Shown piece after piece: positions 1 through 11,300 of a stretch of 26,167 nt of DNA (the stretch's first letter is position 1; each line of letters begins with the position of its first letter). The stretch comes from a virus, in IMG/VR virus record IMGVR_UViG_3300035045_000495, positions 1 through 26,167 of that record. The stretch is one strand, 5' to 3'. The notes beneath the pieces are model-generated. The model saw only the letters and a list, made by a program, of their open reading frames with translations. It was not told the origin of the DNA and ran no database searches. Both the position numbers and the translations under genes were made by a program.

Positions 1-952
1 GGATAGAACTTGAAGCAGGAAGTTCAAGAATACCATCAGTATCAAATGATATATCACCAAAACCAAACTTTAGTTTCTGTGCACCAAGATCTACAGCACC
101 ATCTTCTTGTTCAGTAATTAATTTATTTTTAGATGAAATCTTAATATCACCAGATACTGCTAGTTCTTGTGTTTGGTTAGCAGTTCCTGTAGCACTAACT
201 GTAACAGTACCACGAGTAGCACCTGCTTCAGCAGTAAATGATGCAAATGTTGCTTCAATTTTATTACCATTAACATCCTCAATTTCTAGAGGTGTTCCCA
301 CTTTCATCGCACTAAAACGTAAACGAAGACCTTCTTCTTCTGTAGAGTTTTCTGACGCTAATTTAGATGTAATAGTACGAGTAGCACCTGTGTCTATACT
401 ATGAACAGTATGTGCTTTTCTCTTTCTACGAGTAATTTCTTGATCAGATCCTATAGAAATACCTGTATCATCCATCCAAATAGTAGAACTGGATAGATAT
501 AAATCCCTAAACTTAAGTGAGTTACTACCTAAGTCATATGTGTTGTCGGTGTTTGGTAGAAAATGAGTTGAGATAACAACGTTATTAGAACCATTGTTAG
601 TCAAGTTAGTAATGGCATTGCCCCCACCGCCACCACTACCTTGTAAGTCATCACCAGGTTGGAATCTTGAGTTTGCTGTATTCCATTTTAGTACTTGACC
701 ATTTCCAATACCAGTCAAGTCAACATCAGTCAAATTAGATGATGCCAGATCTCCTTCTGTAAATACTGTTCCATTCCATTTAAGGACTTGGTTTGTTGAT
801 GGTGATCCAATACTAACTTGCAAATTAGTATTATCACCAAGTTGGGTGTATAACTCGTTAATTACGTTATTAAGTTTTATAGCACCGTCTCTGAGGGTAT
901 CTCCTGTACCATCATTTGCCGATACACCGACGTTTACATTCTGCTTAGCCAT
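1..952 (-). CDS. Tail-fibre-like structural protein, N-terminal 317 residues (3' end outside window)
   Basis: An open frame starts at the ATG at 950-952 and stays open to the window edge, so the C-terminus is missing. The N-terminus reads MAKQNVNVGVSANDGTGDTL, a start I associate with tail-fibre or virion structural proteins of marine T4-like phages. Two short repeats contain QVLKWN (about residues 55-60 and 86-91). A Gly run follows at 105-111, then a YDLGSNSLKFRDLYLSSSTI motif at about 139-158, a type seen in beta-rich phage fibre shafts. The likely role is a virion appendage for host attachment; the receptor-binding tip would lie in the missing part. No Shine-Dalgarno sequence is visible before the start, but an exact NATAAATA element lies 24 bp upstream, so the gene may have its own late transcript. 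The reading frame is firm; 'fibre' is family-level inference. Confidence 0.8.
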   Translation of the reverse strand, partial: MAKQNVNVGVSANDGTGDTLRDGAIKLNNVINELYTQLGDNTNLQVSIGSPSTNQVLKWNGTVFTEGDLASSNLTDVDLTGIGNGQVLKWNTANSRFQPGDDLQGSGGGGGNAITNLTNNGSNNVVISTHFLPNTDNTYDLGSNSLKFRDLYLSSSTIWMDDTGISIGSDQEITRRKRKAHTVHSIDTGATRTITSKLASENSTEEEGLRLRFSAMKVGTPLEIEDVNGNKIEATFASFTAEAGATRGTVTVSATGTANQTQELAVSGDIKISSKNKLITEQEDGAVDLGAQKLKFGFGDISFDTDGILELPASSSI

Positions 953-976
953 AGTAGGGGGTTTTTTCTACAGTTT

Positions 977-984
977 TATTTATG
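977..984 (-). promoter_or_regulatory. T4-type late promoter element CATAAATA upstream of the fibre-like gene
   Basis: The minus strand reads CATAAATA, matching the NATAAATA late -10 element of T4-like cyanophages. It overlaps the TAA stop of the YHYH gene and ends 24 bp before the fibre-like gene ATG, so a transcript would have a leader of roughly 20 nt. The spacing is almost the same as for the element before gp25. T4-type late promoters need no -35 box. The 27 bp gap contains no terminator-like hairpin. Confidence 0.5.
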
Positions 985-2347
985 TCATATCGAAGGAAGT
1001 TGTCGAATTATCCAGTGTAAAGTTCTGTATAGTAAAGTCAGGGTTGTTATTATCCCTGTCAAAATTAACTGGAGTCATATCGTATTTTCCAATACCACTG
1101 TCAAATTTGAGGATACTGGCATAATCTATAGTCGTTCCACTACCTGTTACAGTAAGGATCGCCAAATTACTTATTAAAGGTGAGTTTTGTGCTTGAGTAG
1201 ATGCACCAACTGGACCAGTCAACACACATCTATAACGATAACCTGTCATAAATGGTTGAGCATTTATATTCAGTGTTGCTGATGTATTACCAGTTAAGTT
1301 AGACCAAGCAAATCCACCATCTGTTGATACTTGCCACTGATATGCAATAGTATCATTTTGTGGTTGTATTTCTGCTAACAAACTAAACTGTTGAAGGTTT
1401 CCACTTTGAATAGTAGCGTTTGTTGGTTGATTTGTAATTACAAGAGTAGGGGGTTGATCGGGAGTATCGCCACCATCATCAGTAGGTGGTGCAGTTTGTG
1501 TAAAACCATCATTGGCAGGTACTACCATTGCCTCTTTCGAGGTCAAACCCATCATAAAAGGAAATACTGGATTTCCAGAATTATCTTCAGTAAGAAAGTA
1601 TGCAAAAGTACCACTAGGATACTCAGGTGTTACACAATGTCTACCGTTATGTGTATCTAACTTTCCTGTTCCACCAGTATATTCATAATCTTCCATAAAC
1701 ACACCTGCGGGGTATGTTGTATCATATGCAGGTCTTCCAGGTGCTTCTTGAGTTCTTACTGTCCATCCAGAAGACATTCTGATTACAGGTGTAGTGTTAT
1801 CATTAGCATCTGTATATCCATAAGGACCATACACAGGATAACCATCAAAACTATAACCTATTATCTTAGAGTGACCATCAGGGTGTCTAATATTATCACC
1901 ATTATATTGAGATGAACCATAGTAATCATTATATCCTGCCATCACTTGATTGGCATTCCAACAATCTATGAAGTCGCTGTCGTTATAACGGTACTGACCA
2001 CTTGACTCAGGATACCCACCACAACTATCTTCTCCATAATTAACAGCAGAACCAATACCCGCTGCCACGTAGGAAAATCCTGACGGGGGCGACCCATCAG
2101 TTCCTGCACTAGGATTAAAGAAGACGACACCGTTTGCAGCAATACCAATAGCACCCAAACCGACAACCCCAGAATCAGACGTGTTTGATCCACCTCTGTA
2201 AACAAAGTTGTGGTTGAAAGCATATGATGTAATTGTGTTTGAATTGTTAGCATTAGGAAAAGTTCCTGAGTTCACTGGAGATGGCAAACCATCGCCAGTT
2301 ACTGTTAGGACATTATTGCTACTATTATAGGATCCATTTGCTGCCAT
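980..2347 (-). CDS. YHYH-domain and Ig-like-domain virion protein (455 aa)
   Basis: The gene starts 8 bp after the stop of the giant gene and is probably cotranscribed with it; no clear ribosome binding site is visible. Residues about 60-280 resemble a YHYH-family domain: a GHSKIIGYSFDGYPVYGPYGY block (His159 and following) and a DTHNGRHCVTPEYP block from about 231, followed by GTFAYF and FPFMMG. Where I would expect the family's YHYH motif, this protein reads FAYF, so the namesake histidines seem to be absent. An Ig-like domain follows at about 300-401, with an IAYQWQ strand and a Cys in YRYRCVL. The last 50 residues are Asp/Asn/Thr-rich and unassigned. There is no signal peptide or membrane segment. 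The same two modules occur in the giant protein upstream, which suggests a virion surface role and module duplication. The biochemical function of YHYH domains in phages is not known to me. Confidence 0.78.
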   Translation of the reverse strand: MAANGSYNSSNNVLTVTGDGLPSPVNSGTFPNANNSNTITSYAFNHNFVYRGGSNTSDSGVVGLGAIGIAANGVVFFNPSAGTDGSPPSGFSYVAAGIGSAVNYGEDSCGGYPESSGQYRYNDSDFIDCWNANQVMAGYNDYYGSSQYNGDNIRHPDGHSKIIGYSFDGYPVYGPYGYTDANDNTTPVIRMSSGWTVRTQEAPGRPAYDTTYPAGVFMEDYEYTGGTGKLDTHNGRHCVTPEYPSGTFAYFLTEDNSGNPVFPFMMGLTSKEAMVVPANDGFTQTAPPTDDGGDTPDQPPTLVITNQPTNATIQSGNLQQFSLLAEIQPQNDTIAYQWQVSTDGGFAWSNLTGNTSATLNINAQPFMTGYRYRCVLTGPVGASTQAQNSPLISNLAILTVTGSGTTIDYASILKFDSGIGKYDMTPVNFDRDNNNPDFTIQNFTLDNSTTSFDMT

Positions 2348-2355
2348 AAGAGTAT

Positions 2356-5300
2356 TTAGTCGTCGTCAAAGATTTGGGTAGGTGTGAAGGAACTGAGTGT
2401 TGTTGCACCGATGTTGACGGTAAGAACAGCAGCAGTTGATAGAACAGGGATTGCACCGTTAGATGTGATACCAACACGATATTCATCATTTGTATCTGCC
2501 TGTGTAGTAGCAGCAGTTGTATATGTAGAACTAATTGCTCCAGTGATATTGTTCCAACTTGATGTTCCATAATCTTTTTTCTGCCACTGATATGAAAGAG
2601 TTCCGTTGTTAACGTTAATTGCTGAACCCATATACTGATGATTACCACATACGTAATTAAGAGTAGCAGGAGCATCAGCAGCGACTGTAATGCTAACACT
2701 ACGTGTTGTAGCAGCATTAAATCCCGCAGCATATGTTGCGTAGTCTGCAACTTGATTACCGTTAAGACGATATACAACACCAGTCTCATATCTACTATTG
2801 CCACCATAAGCAGTAGCATCTTCACTAAAGTAAAGTGCGTGAGTAGCATTGGTAACATCGTTTTGATTAAACTGATATGTTGCTCCACGAACAAATACAA
2901 GTGTTGGTGCTTCAGTGCTTGAATTAAATTGACCACCAGTAAAGTTATAACCTTTTCCAGATCCTTGACCATAGTAAGGATGGTTAACAGACTTATCAGC
3001 AACATTAATTTGATAAGCAACAACATTAGATATTGTTACTTTTGCTGCAACTTGGAATGTAGCAGTCTGACCTTGGTTAACAGTAATATTTCTAGGTGAT
3101 TCAGTTATTGTTATAAAGTTCTCTATGACTCCAGTACCACCTGTTACAGGTATGAAGTTAGGATCGTAAATATCAATACCACCATTTAATGCAGGTCCTG
3201 TAGGTCCTAAGAAATCATCTGCAACAGTTGTATTTGCAACAATAGTAGGTAATGAATATCCTTGACCTGCGTTCTTAACATCAATTCTTGCTACACCAAC
3301 AAGTGCCTTAATACGTCCACCAAATCCTGTTGAAGATATAACATCAACTTGTGGTCTTGTACTATAACCATCACCAGAGTTTGTTAATATCGCATTTGTA
3401 ATACGTCCTTTTTCAATTTCAGCAAGTGCAGAAGCATTACGTCCTTTAACTGCTCCACCATACTCAAATGTAATTAGAGAGTTAGATGATTCAATAAGAG
3501 CAACTGTTCTTGTTTCTTCCTCACCATCAATGATAAGTTCATCACCTGCTTCAATAGGTGGTACAACTGTTGCTGCAATAACGTCAACATCAGAACCAAC
3601 ATAAGAGAATGCAACGAAGGTTGAACCTGCACGAGGAACTTCAGAGAAGATAATTCTAGAACCAACAATTTCAAAACCAATTCCAGGTTCCTGTATAACA
3701 CCATTTAACTGACAAATAATATTGTTCTCAGGTAAGATTGTATTTGATTGTACACCATCAGTTAAAGTCAATGAGTAGAACACTCCATTTAACTTTAAGT
3801 TGAATGAGTTACGTAATGAATCAAAGTCGAATGATATATCATCTAATTGTCTTAACTTACCTTTATATACACCGTGGAAAGTTGATCCTATAGCAGGTGC
3901 TTCAGTAAACTGTATGTTATCTGAGAATGCTGTGAATGCGTAGTCAGCACCAGGTGGTTGTAAGATACCATTCACAAAGATCATCATATGTCCTGCGGGA
4001 TCTGGGAAGTATTGTGTACCATTTCCTTGAGTTAGTTTAAATGCCTTTTGTACACCATCAAATCCTCTAAAGAATCTACGTACTCTACCTCTTAAAGATC
4101 TAGCAGATGAACAAGCACCTTTGAAACCATTGTCTCCAATAATTTGTGAGTTCTTCTGGAATGTTCCACTTGTTCCTTCTAAGTGGAGAACAGCACGAGT
4201 ACCAAACTGTGTAATCTTAGCAATCTTACCGTATGCTGTTGTATCTGTTATTGTAACTGCTGCAACTCCTGTATATACGGATGGGAATAGAGTTCCAACT
4301 GGTACTTTAGCAAGTTGATATTGTGAATTACTTGCAATATCAGAAATAGTTACACCTTCTGGAGTTCCAGTTTCATTTGCAACAAATACGTAATTATTAT
4401 TTGTATCAATCTCAGTAACAGTCACTGTCCAACCAATACTAATACCACCAGATTGAACCTGTAATACATCACCAACATTAAATGTATCAGTAACACCTGT
4501 ATCAGTAATTAACTGAACATATGTAAGTCTTGTAATTTGTCTACCGTGTACATACTCACCAAAATTAGGTAGAGTAACAAAAGATTCAATTTCAATAATT
4601 TGATCAGTAACAGATCCATAGATAACATCTTGGGGTTTAAACTCTCCAGTTACTGTGGTGATGTCGTAAGTGATTCTACCACTCTGATTATCAATTAGTG
4701 CACCGTTATTGTTTCTAACAATTAGAGCAGTTGCTTTAGATCCAGTATCTGTAGAGAAGAACTTATCAGTTGCAATAAATTCACCCTGACGGAAATTAAC
4801 AAGAAGTCTATCGTGCTCATCAGCAAATGTACAAGTACCACCAGATGTAACACCTTCTATAGTATCACCTGCTGTAAATGTTCCATTGTAATCAATCAAC
4901 TTAATATATGTCTCGTTATCAGTAGCAAGAACCTTACCAGTATTTTGAGTAGCACCTTGAACAACAACTGTCTCACCATTCTGAATCTTGATTCCAGTTC
5001 CACCACCTTGTGCAGAGAATGTATTACAGGTCATATATTTTGCCTGATACATAATATCTGCTAAATTATCTTCCATACGAACTATCTGAGCAGTAGCACC
5101 AGATGTTCCACCGTAGATAACATCAGCAAGGTTGAAACCTGCTTTGATTGGTGTTGGTACATCACGTGTTCCATAAGTTGTAGGTACACGATCTACACCT
5201 GGATCTACTTCAACAGCGAGTGTATGTAACTGTGATGCTAGACCTGGACTTAGATATATTGGTTCTCCATCAATATATTCTGTAAGAACTATCTTATTAG

Positions 5301-8300
5301 ATGTTGAATTAGGATGTACATAATAGGTTGTTCCATCAAGTTCTGGAATATTAGATCCTAGAACAATATAAGCAACTCTATCATATGGTTCAAAGTTATT
5401 AGCAACATTAATAACTCCATCATAAACAGCAACACCTGCGTCAAATTGTGTTCTTAAGTATGTTGTTGGGAATTGTGAGTATTGTAACGCAGTTAATATT
5501 AAGTGGAATAATTGATGTAACTTATGAGATGCAGTCGCAGTAGGACGTAATTCTCTATCAGGATTAGTTCCATCAAGTGAATAAAGAGGTTGGTTAGCAT
5601 TTACACCAGGATCAGGTGCAGTTCCTTTTAAGATATGATCCATCAACTCTTTAATCATTCTTGCGTGATAAAGAAGACGAGTTCTAAAGAGTGTTGGGTA
5701 TGCTACGAAATTACCATCAGCATCAAACCAAGAGTTAACTAATTGTAAAGTCCTAGCATTACCATTTGTAATGAAGTCATATACAATCGCTTTTTGTATT
5801 GGTTCAGCAAACGAAGCATCTCCTGCATAACCAGGATATTGATTTAAAGTTTTCTCATATGATTCTAATCGAGTATATGTGTCATTGTATATTAATAATC
5901 TTGCAGATTGTTTATACATCTCTGTGCCACTTCCAAGACCGTGAAGAAGTGTCTTGAATAGTACGTGTGCAGCAGATGTGACATCGTAACAAGTTCCACC
6001 TTTATATACAGTGTTGTTAGTGACAGGTGCAGTTCTGGTTATAGTTGCAAGATGACTACCATTTCCTTGAGCAGCAGTATCAATAGTATTAATAAGTATC
6101 TCCCAAAGGGTATTAATCGCTGAACTCTGTGTGGTGCAGTTTCCGTTACCTGCTGAATCGTAAGTTATAGAAACGTCACGTCTAATAGCACGTTCACCTG
6201 TAAGTGGCCATTCGAGTGGTAATGTTCTCGTAATTCCATTTAGATATGCTGTAGGATTACTTGTATTACTACTATCAAATAGATTGATAGGAATACCCAT
6301 TAATGTTGTTATAGACGCTGCTTCATTTACACAACGAACTCCACCACCACCAATAATAAAGGTTATAGCATTAGTATTAGCACTTACAAAGTTGTGAGGA
6401 TGATTACCACCATAAGATACAGCACCAGAAACAGCACTTACAAATGTATGTGGATATTGTTCGTTTGTAGGTGCAGGGTTTACATTAACCTTAATACGTC
6501 CATTCTTAAATCTAACACCTCCAGGTGCAGCAGATATGAATGTATGAGTGTAATTTCCACCTGCACTTATTGCATTTGTTGCAGCATTTACAAATGTATG
6601 AGTAGTTACGTTAGTAGATGGGATTCTTCCAGATGCTAAAACATTAACTGTAATAGTTGTTTGACCAACTGCTTTTACTTCTAAAGGAACATCATATGCT
6701 CTATCTTTCTTCCAAGTAATATTATTTGTAGCAGAAGAAACATATGTGTGTGGTGTTGTATTTGTTGAAGGTATTCCAGTAGATAATAAAACTTGAACTT
6801 TAAATGTATTTGCAGTTACATCTGAAATTTCTAACCAAGAATTAGCAGCAGGGTCAGTAGCACGTGGATATGTATGATTTGTTTGATTGTTATCTTGACC
6901 ACAAGTAAATGTTAGAGAATCAGTTGCAATCTTAATTTGATCACCATTCGCAAATCCGTGTTGAGGAACAGTCAACTGCATCATACCTGTAGTAGGTTCA
7001 TATACAGCAGCAGTGCTCTGATGTATTGTAGTTGTTGTTCTAGGATATGAATGCTCAGTAGCATTATTATCTTCTAAACAAGTAAATATTAATGAATTAT
7101 CAGCAATCTTAATGTGTGATCCAGGAACAAGACTGTGATTACCGATTGTGATAACCATATCTCCTGTAGTAGGACTGTAAACAACATTTGATGGAGTATA
7201 ATTTAGAGTATTTGTAGAACCAACGTTTACATCAAAAGTATTTGTAGCAACGTTGCTGATTGTTAGATACTGGTTTGATGCAGGATCACTAGCACGAGGA
7301 TAAGAATGTACACTATAGTTGTTATCCATTGTACAAGTGAAGTTCAATGAATTATTAACAAGTCTTATCTGATCACCATTACTAAATCCGTGTTGAGGAA
7401 CAGTCAGGGTCATAGCACCAGTAGTAGGTGAATATGTTGCTCCTGTTGCTGTAAACGCAGAATCACTAATTTCTAAAACTTCTAATGATTTACCACTAGC
7501 ATAGTCAGTAGGACGAGGATATGCGTGGTTAGTAGTATTACCATCTTTTGTGCAAGTAAATGTTATTGCATAATCTTGAGAGAACTTAATATGTCTTCCA
7601 ACATTAAGATTATTTGTACCAATATCTAAGAATAGATTACCAGTTGCTTCTTCATATATTGCATCAGTAACATCGTGAGTTCCGTTAGCAGTAGTTCCTA
7701 CATTTACTGTAAATGTATTTGTAGTAAATGCTGTAACTGGTAATAAAGCACCGCTAGAAGGATCTAATGGTCTTGGATATGTATGGTTTGTTGCATTACC
7801 ATCAAAATCACAAGTAAATGTTAATGAGTTTTGAGCAAGTTGAATACTATCACTTGTAGTTAAGTTATGACCATTAACAGTAAGTCTTAAATTACCTGTA
7901 GTTGGGAAGTATTCTACATTTGTTGGAGTTAAGTTACCAACTGTTGTATTAGTACCATCAATAGTAATACTAGAATCATATATTGCACTTCCTTCTGTTA
8001 CACCATTAATTGTAACAATCTGCTGTCTCATTATTTGTATTGCAATATCTCTTGCTTGTTCAAAGATATATTTAACTTCTGCTGCTTGGTTACTAATATG
8101 CTGTATAGCATTTCCAACTGTAATATAGAACTCACTTGAATACCACATACGGTTGTTACCACCGTGCTTTAAGTTGAATACTAATGCTTCAAGTAAATCT
8201 ACAACGTCATCAACACAAGACTGATAATTATAACCACCAGAGAATGCCAAATTAGGATACTGAGACATACCACGACCAACAGCAGTTGTAGCGATAAATC

Positions 8301-11300
8301 TTATATTATTTTCAATTTCATTTGCAGCATCATAGTAACCATTGGTTGTAGCATTATTATAGTAATCAGGTCTCTGTATTGCTTGTCCTAATCCACCTGT
8401 TGCTGCCTCACTCTCATAGGGAGTAAACCCTAAACGGTTTCTGATGGTTAGGATTGACATATCTCTTGCTAACTTAAACGCATAGATTGTCTCATCAGAT
8501 TGATTAGTTACGTGACTTAATGCTAAATCAGTATTTAAGTATAAAGCAGCAGCATCATATGTCTCGCTGTTACCACCAAAACGTAAATCGTGTGCTACAG
8601 ATTCGATGATGTCAACAATATCATCTTCACAGTTAACTTTACCACCTGGAACTCTAAACTTCTTAGATTGTGCAAACGATGTTTTAGTTAGAATATCAAC
8701 TGCTTCACCTGCAATGGTCTTAGCATTTTGCTGTAAAAGATTTGCAGCGTCAAGATCTCTATCAGATCCAGTATATGCTTTAGGATCTATTGTAATAGTA
8801 TCGTCACGATAAACAGACTCATCTGTGTATAACATCTGATAGTAATCAGAGAAATCAGCAGCGACTTGAGCAGGGTTCTCATTTCTACCAATTAATAAAC
8901 CTTGTATTGCTTTTTGTGCTAACTTCTTAGCATATTCAATAGCATCAATCATTGCAAGCAATTCATCTTCAATATAATTGATATTAGTCTCATTATCGAG
9001 ATAACTATCAATCATTGCTTGAGTTTCAAAGTTACCACCTGTAACCAAGTCACCTGCAATAGCAGGAAGTATATGATCTCTAATATCTCTTACACATTTT
9101 GCTCTATTAGGTATTGTTAGTTTATTTACTGTTGAGAAACCAACTTGTACTTGATATTTGTTTTCAATATAATATACTGCTTCATCAGCGATTGCTTTTC
9201 TATTAAAGTAAATTAAATCAGCACCATCTCTAAATCTATGACCTGTAGGACCTATAACATCTAATAGATCATCTACAAGAGTCATAATATCAGTTTGTAT
9301 CTGTGAAGATGCAGGAGATGCAAAATAATTAGGAACACGAACTTTAGTTGAATAAGTTCCTTCTAAATCTGCTTCATCTAATGTAATTACATCAATACAA
9401 AGTTTTGCAACTTCTCTCCAAGTATAGATTGATTGTAATTGCTCACCACCAATATGTTGTAATGCACCAGATCCTTCAATGTAAGCACGACCAACAATGG
9501 TTGTTTGGAAGTTACCACCTGATATAAGATCGTCAATTATAGCAGGAATAATATATGATTTAGTATCACGTAGACAAACATTAGATCCATAACCACTCAT
9601 ACCACCATCACCAGGGATGACAAAATCAGGGTATCTATACTTAAGACGACCAACTGCTTCTTCAGCAATATAGTCAATATTCTTACGTATAACTTCAGCA
9701 CATATTCTATATTCTTCACGACTAAGATCAACACCTTCAGTTGTAAGTTCAGAACGCCATAGCTCAACTTCATCAGCAGTAGCAGTAGATATTATATGAT
9801 TAACGTATGTTGCATATACTGCACTCTGTTCCATAGGGAATGGTGCTTCACCAAGAAGTGCGAATGATACATCTGTACTATCGTTAAAGATAATAGGGGG
9901 AGTAAAACTACTATTGTACTGGGAAATTCCTTTGCGGATTATAAGATTATCAATCCAACCATTGAAAGGATTACCATTGTTCCATCCTGCACCAACAGTA
10001 ATCTTACTATTTGCATTATAATTGTTTGTATCAGTGTATGTACCCATCTGCTGACCATTTACAAACAGTTTAGTAACACTTGTAGAACGAGATACTGCAA
10101 TATGATACCAGTTATTGATTGTAGTAATAGCAGAACTAACAGTAATTACATCACTAGCACCTATAGATAAGCGAAGTGACTGACCAGACATCAATATACC
10201 TAACTTAGTGTCAGAAGATGACTCTCTAAGATCAATAAGTCTCTGTGTGCCAGTAACAGAAGCAGGACGTATCCATAATTCCATTGTATAGTCACCAGTA
10301 GCAGCATCTGCTCCATCACCAAATAATACAGCATTACTTGATGGGAAAGTAGCATATGAACCAGATCCAGTAAATCTAAGTGAACCAGAATCAGTTTTAA
10401 ATGTTAATTTATCTTGAGATACGTTTGCATATGTAAGTTTAGAGTTGGTTATGTACTCACCTGCTTGTAATACACCACTAATCTGTTTAGAGAAGATCCA
10501 CTTGTTACCTGCATTAGATCCAATAACATCATATGTTGCACCTGATGTAACTGCTCTTACAGTATCACCAAATACAAAGAATCCACCAGATGATTTATCT
10601 CTATAAGCGTGTTTAGCACAACGTAAAGTTTCTCCATCCACAAAAGCATAAGGAGGAAGAACACGAGGTACATTAGTAATTGCCCACTGATATGTTGCAG
10701 GAGTGCCACCTGTAGGATCCTCTAGAGTATCAGTAATGATTCTCATATAGGATGTTATAGCATTTGCCTGATTAACACAACTGTTAGTATATCCTGCATA
10801 CGCTCCAGAAGGTGCAGTCTCAGTTACTGCTGCTTCAAATGCTGCTACTGTTCCTGGAGATGCAGTTGATCCAAGATTAGTAATCAAAATATTCATTAGT
10901 GTAGTAATTGCTGATGCAACTGCCTGACAAGTTGGGTTTGCAGGATCAGCGGTTATAGATGTATCAGTTACTTGATTCCAGTTATGAGATCCTGCTTTTG
11001 TCCAAGCATTATTTCTCATTACTTCAATAGCAATATCTCTTGCCTTAGTAAAAGCATCTACAATAGTATCTCTATCACCAGATGTTACACCATACTGTAG
11101 AGTTTTCTTAGTTGCTTTATATACAAAGTTATTACCACCGTGTGCTAAGTTATAAACCATCGCTTCAAGAACATCAACAATATCAGATAAACAATGAACA
11201 TCTCCACCTGATACGTTATATCCTGGATTTTGTGTTTTAGCATAATGTAATGCTTCATATGCAATGAACCATTTATTAGCAAGAATTAAATCTCTTGCAT

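Noticed and set aside
953-970. GTAG...CTAC inverted repeat in the gap before the fibre-like gene as a terminator
   Set aside because: The stem is only 4 bp and is not followed by a U tract on the transcribed strand.
846-1124. A 92-residue plus-strand ORF across the gap between the fibre-like and YHYH genes
   Set aside because: It is antisense to two good genes, has low-complexity composition and no ribosome binding site, and all other genes run on the minus strand.
2353-2360. ACTAAATA just before the YHYH gene as a late promoter
   Set aside because: It has a mismatch in the core and lies 5 bp from the ATG, so transcription would begin at or after the start codon.
2325-3026. A 233-residue minus-strand ORF in another frame over the end of the giant gene
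   Set aside because: It is extremely Leu-rich, as expected for a shifted frame of this AT-rich DNA, while the main frame carries the Ig and cupredoxin motifs.
6365-9690. Tandem repeats as a CRISPR array or noncoding satellite
   Set aside because: The repeats are in frame, diverged at nucleotide level, and encode conserved protein signatures with no spacer structure.
9895-10430. LamG or other receptor-binding domain as a variable region of a diversity-generating retroelement
   Set aside because: No reverse transcriptase, template repeat or accessory gene is present in the window, and no adenine-biased near-repeat was seen.
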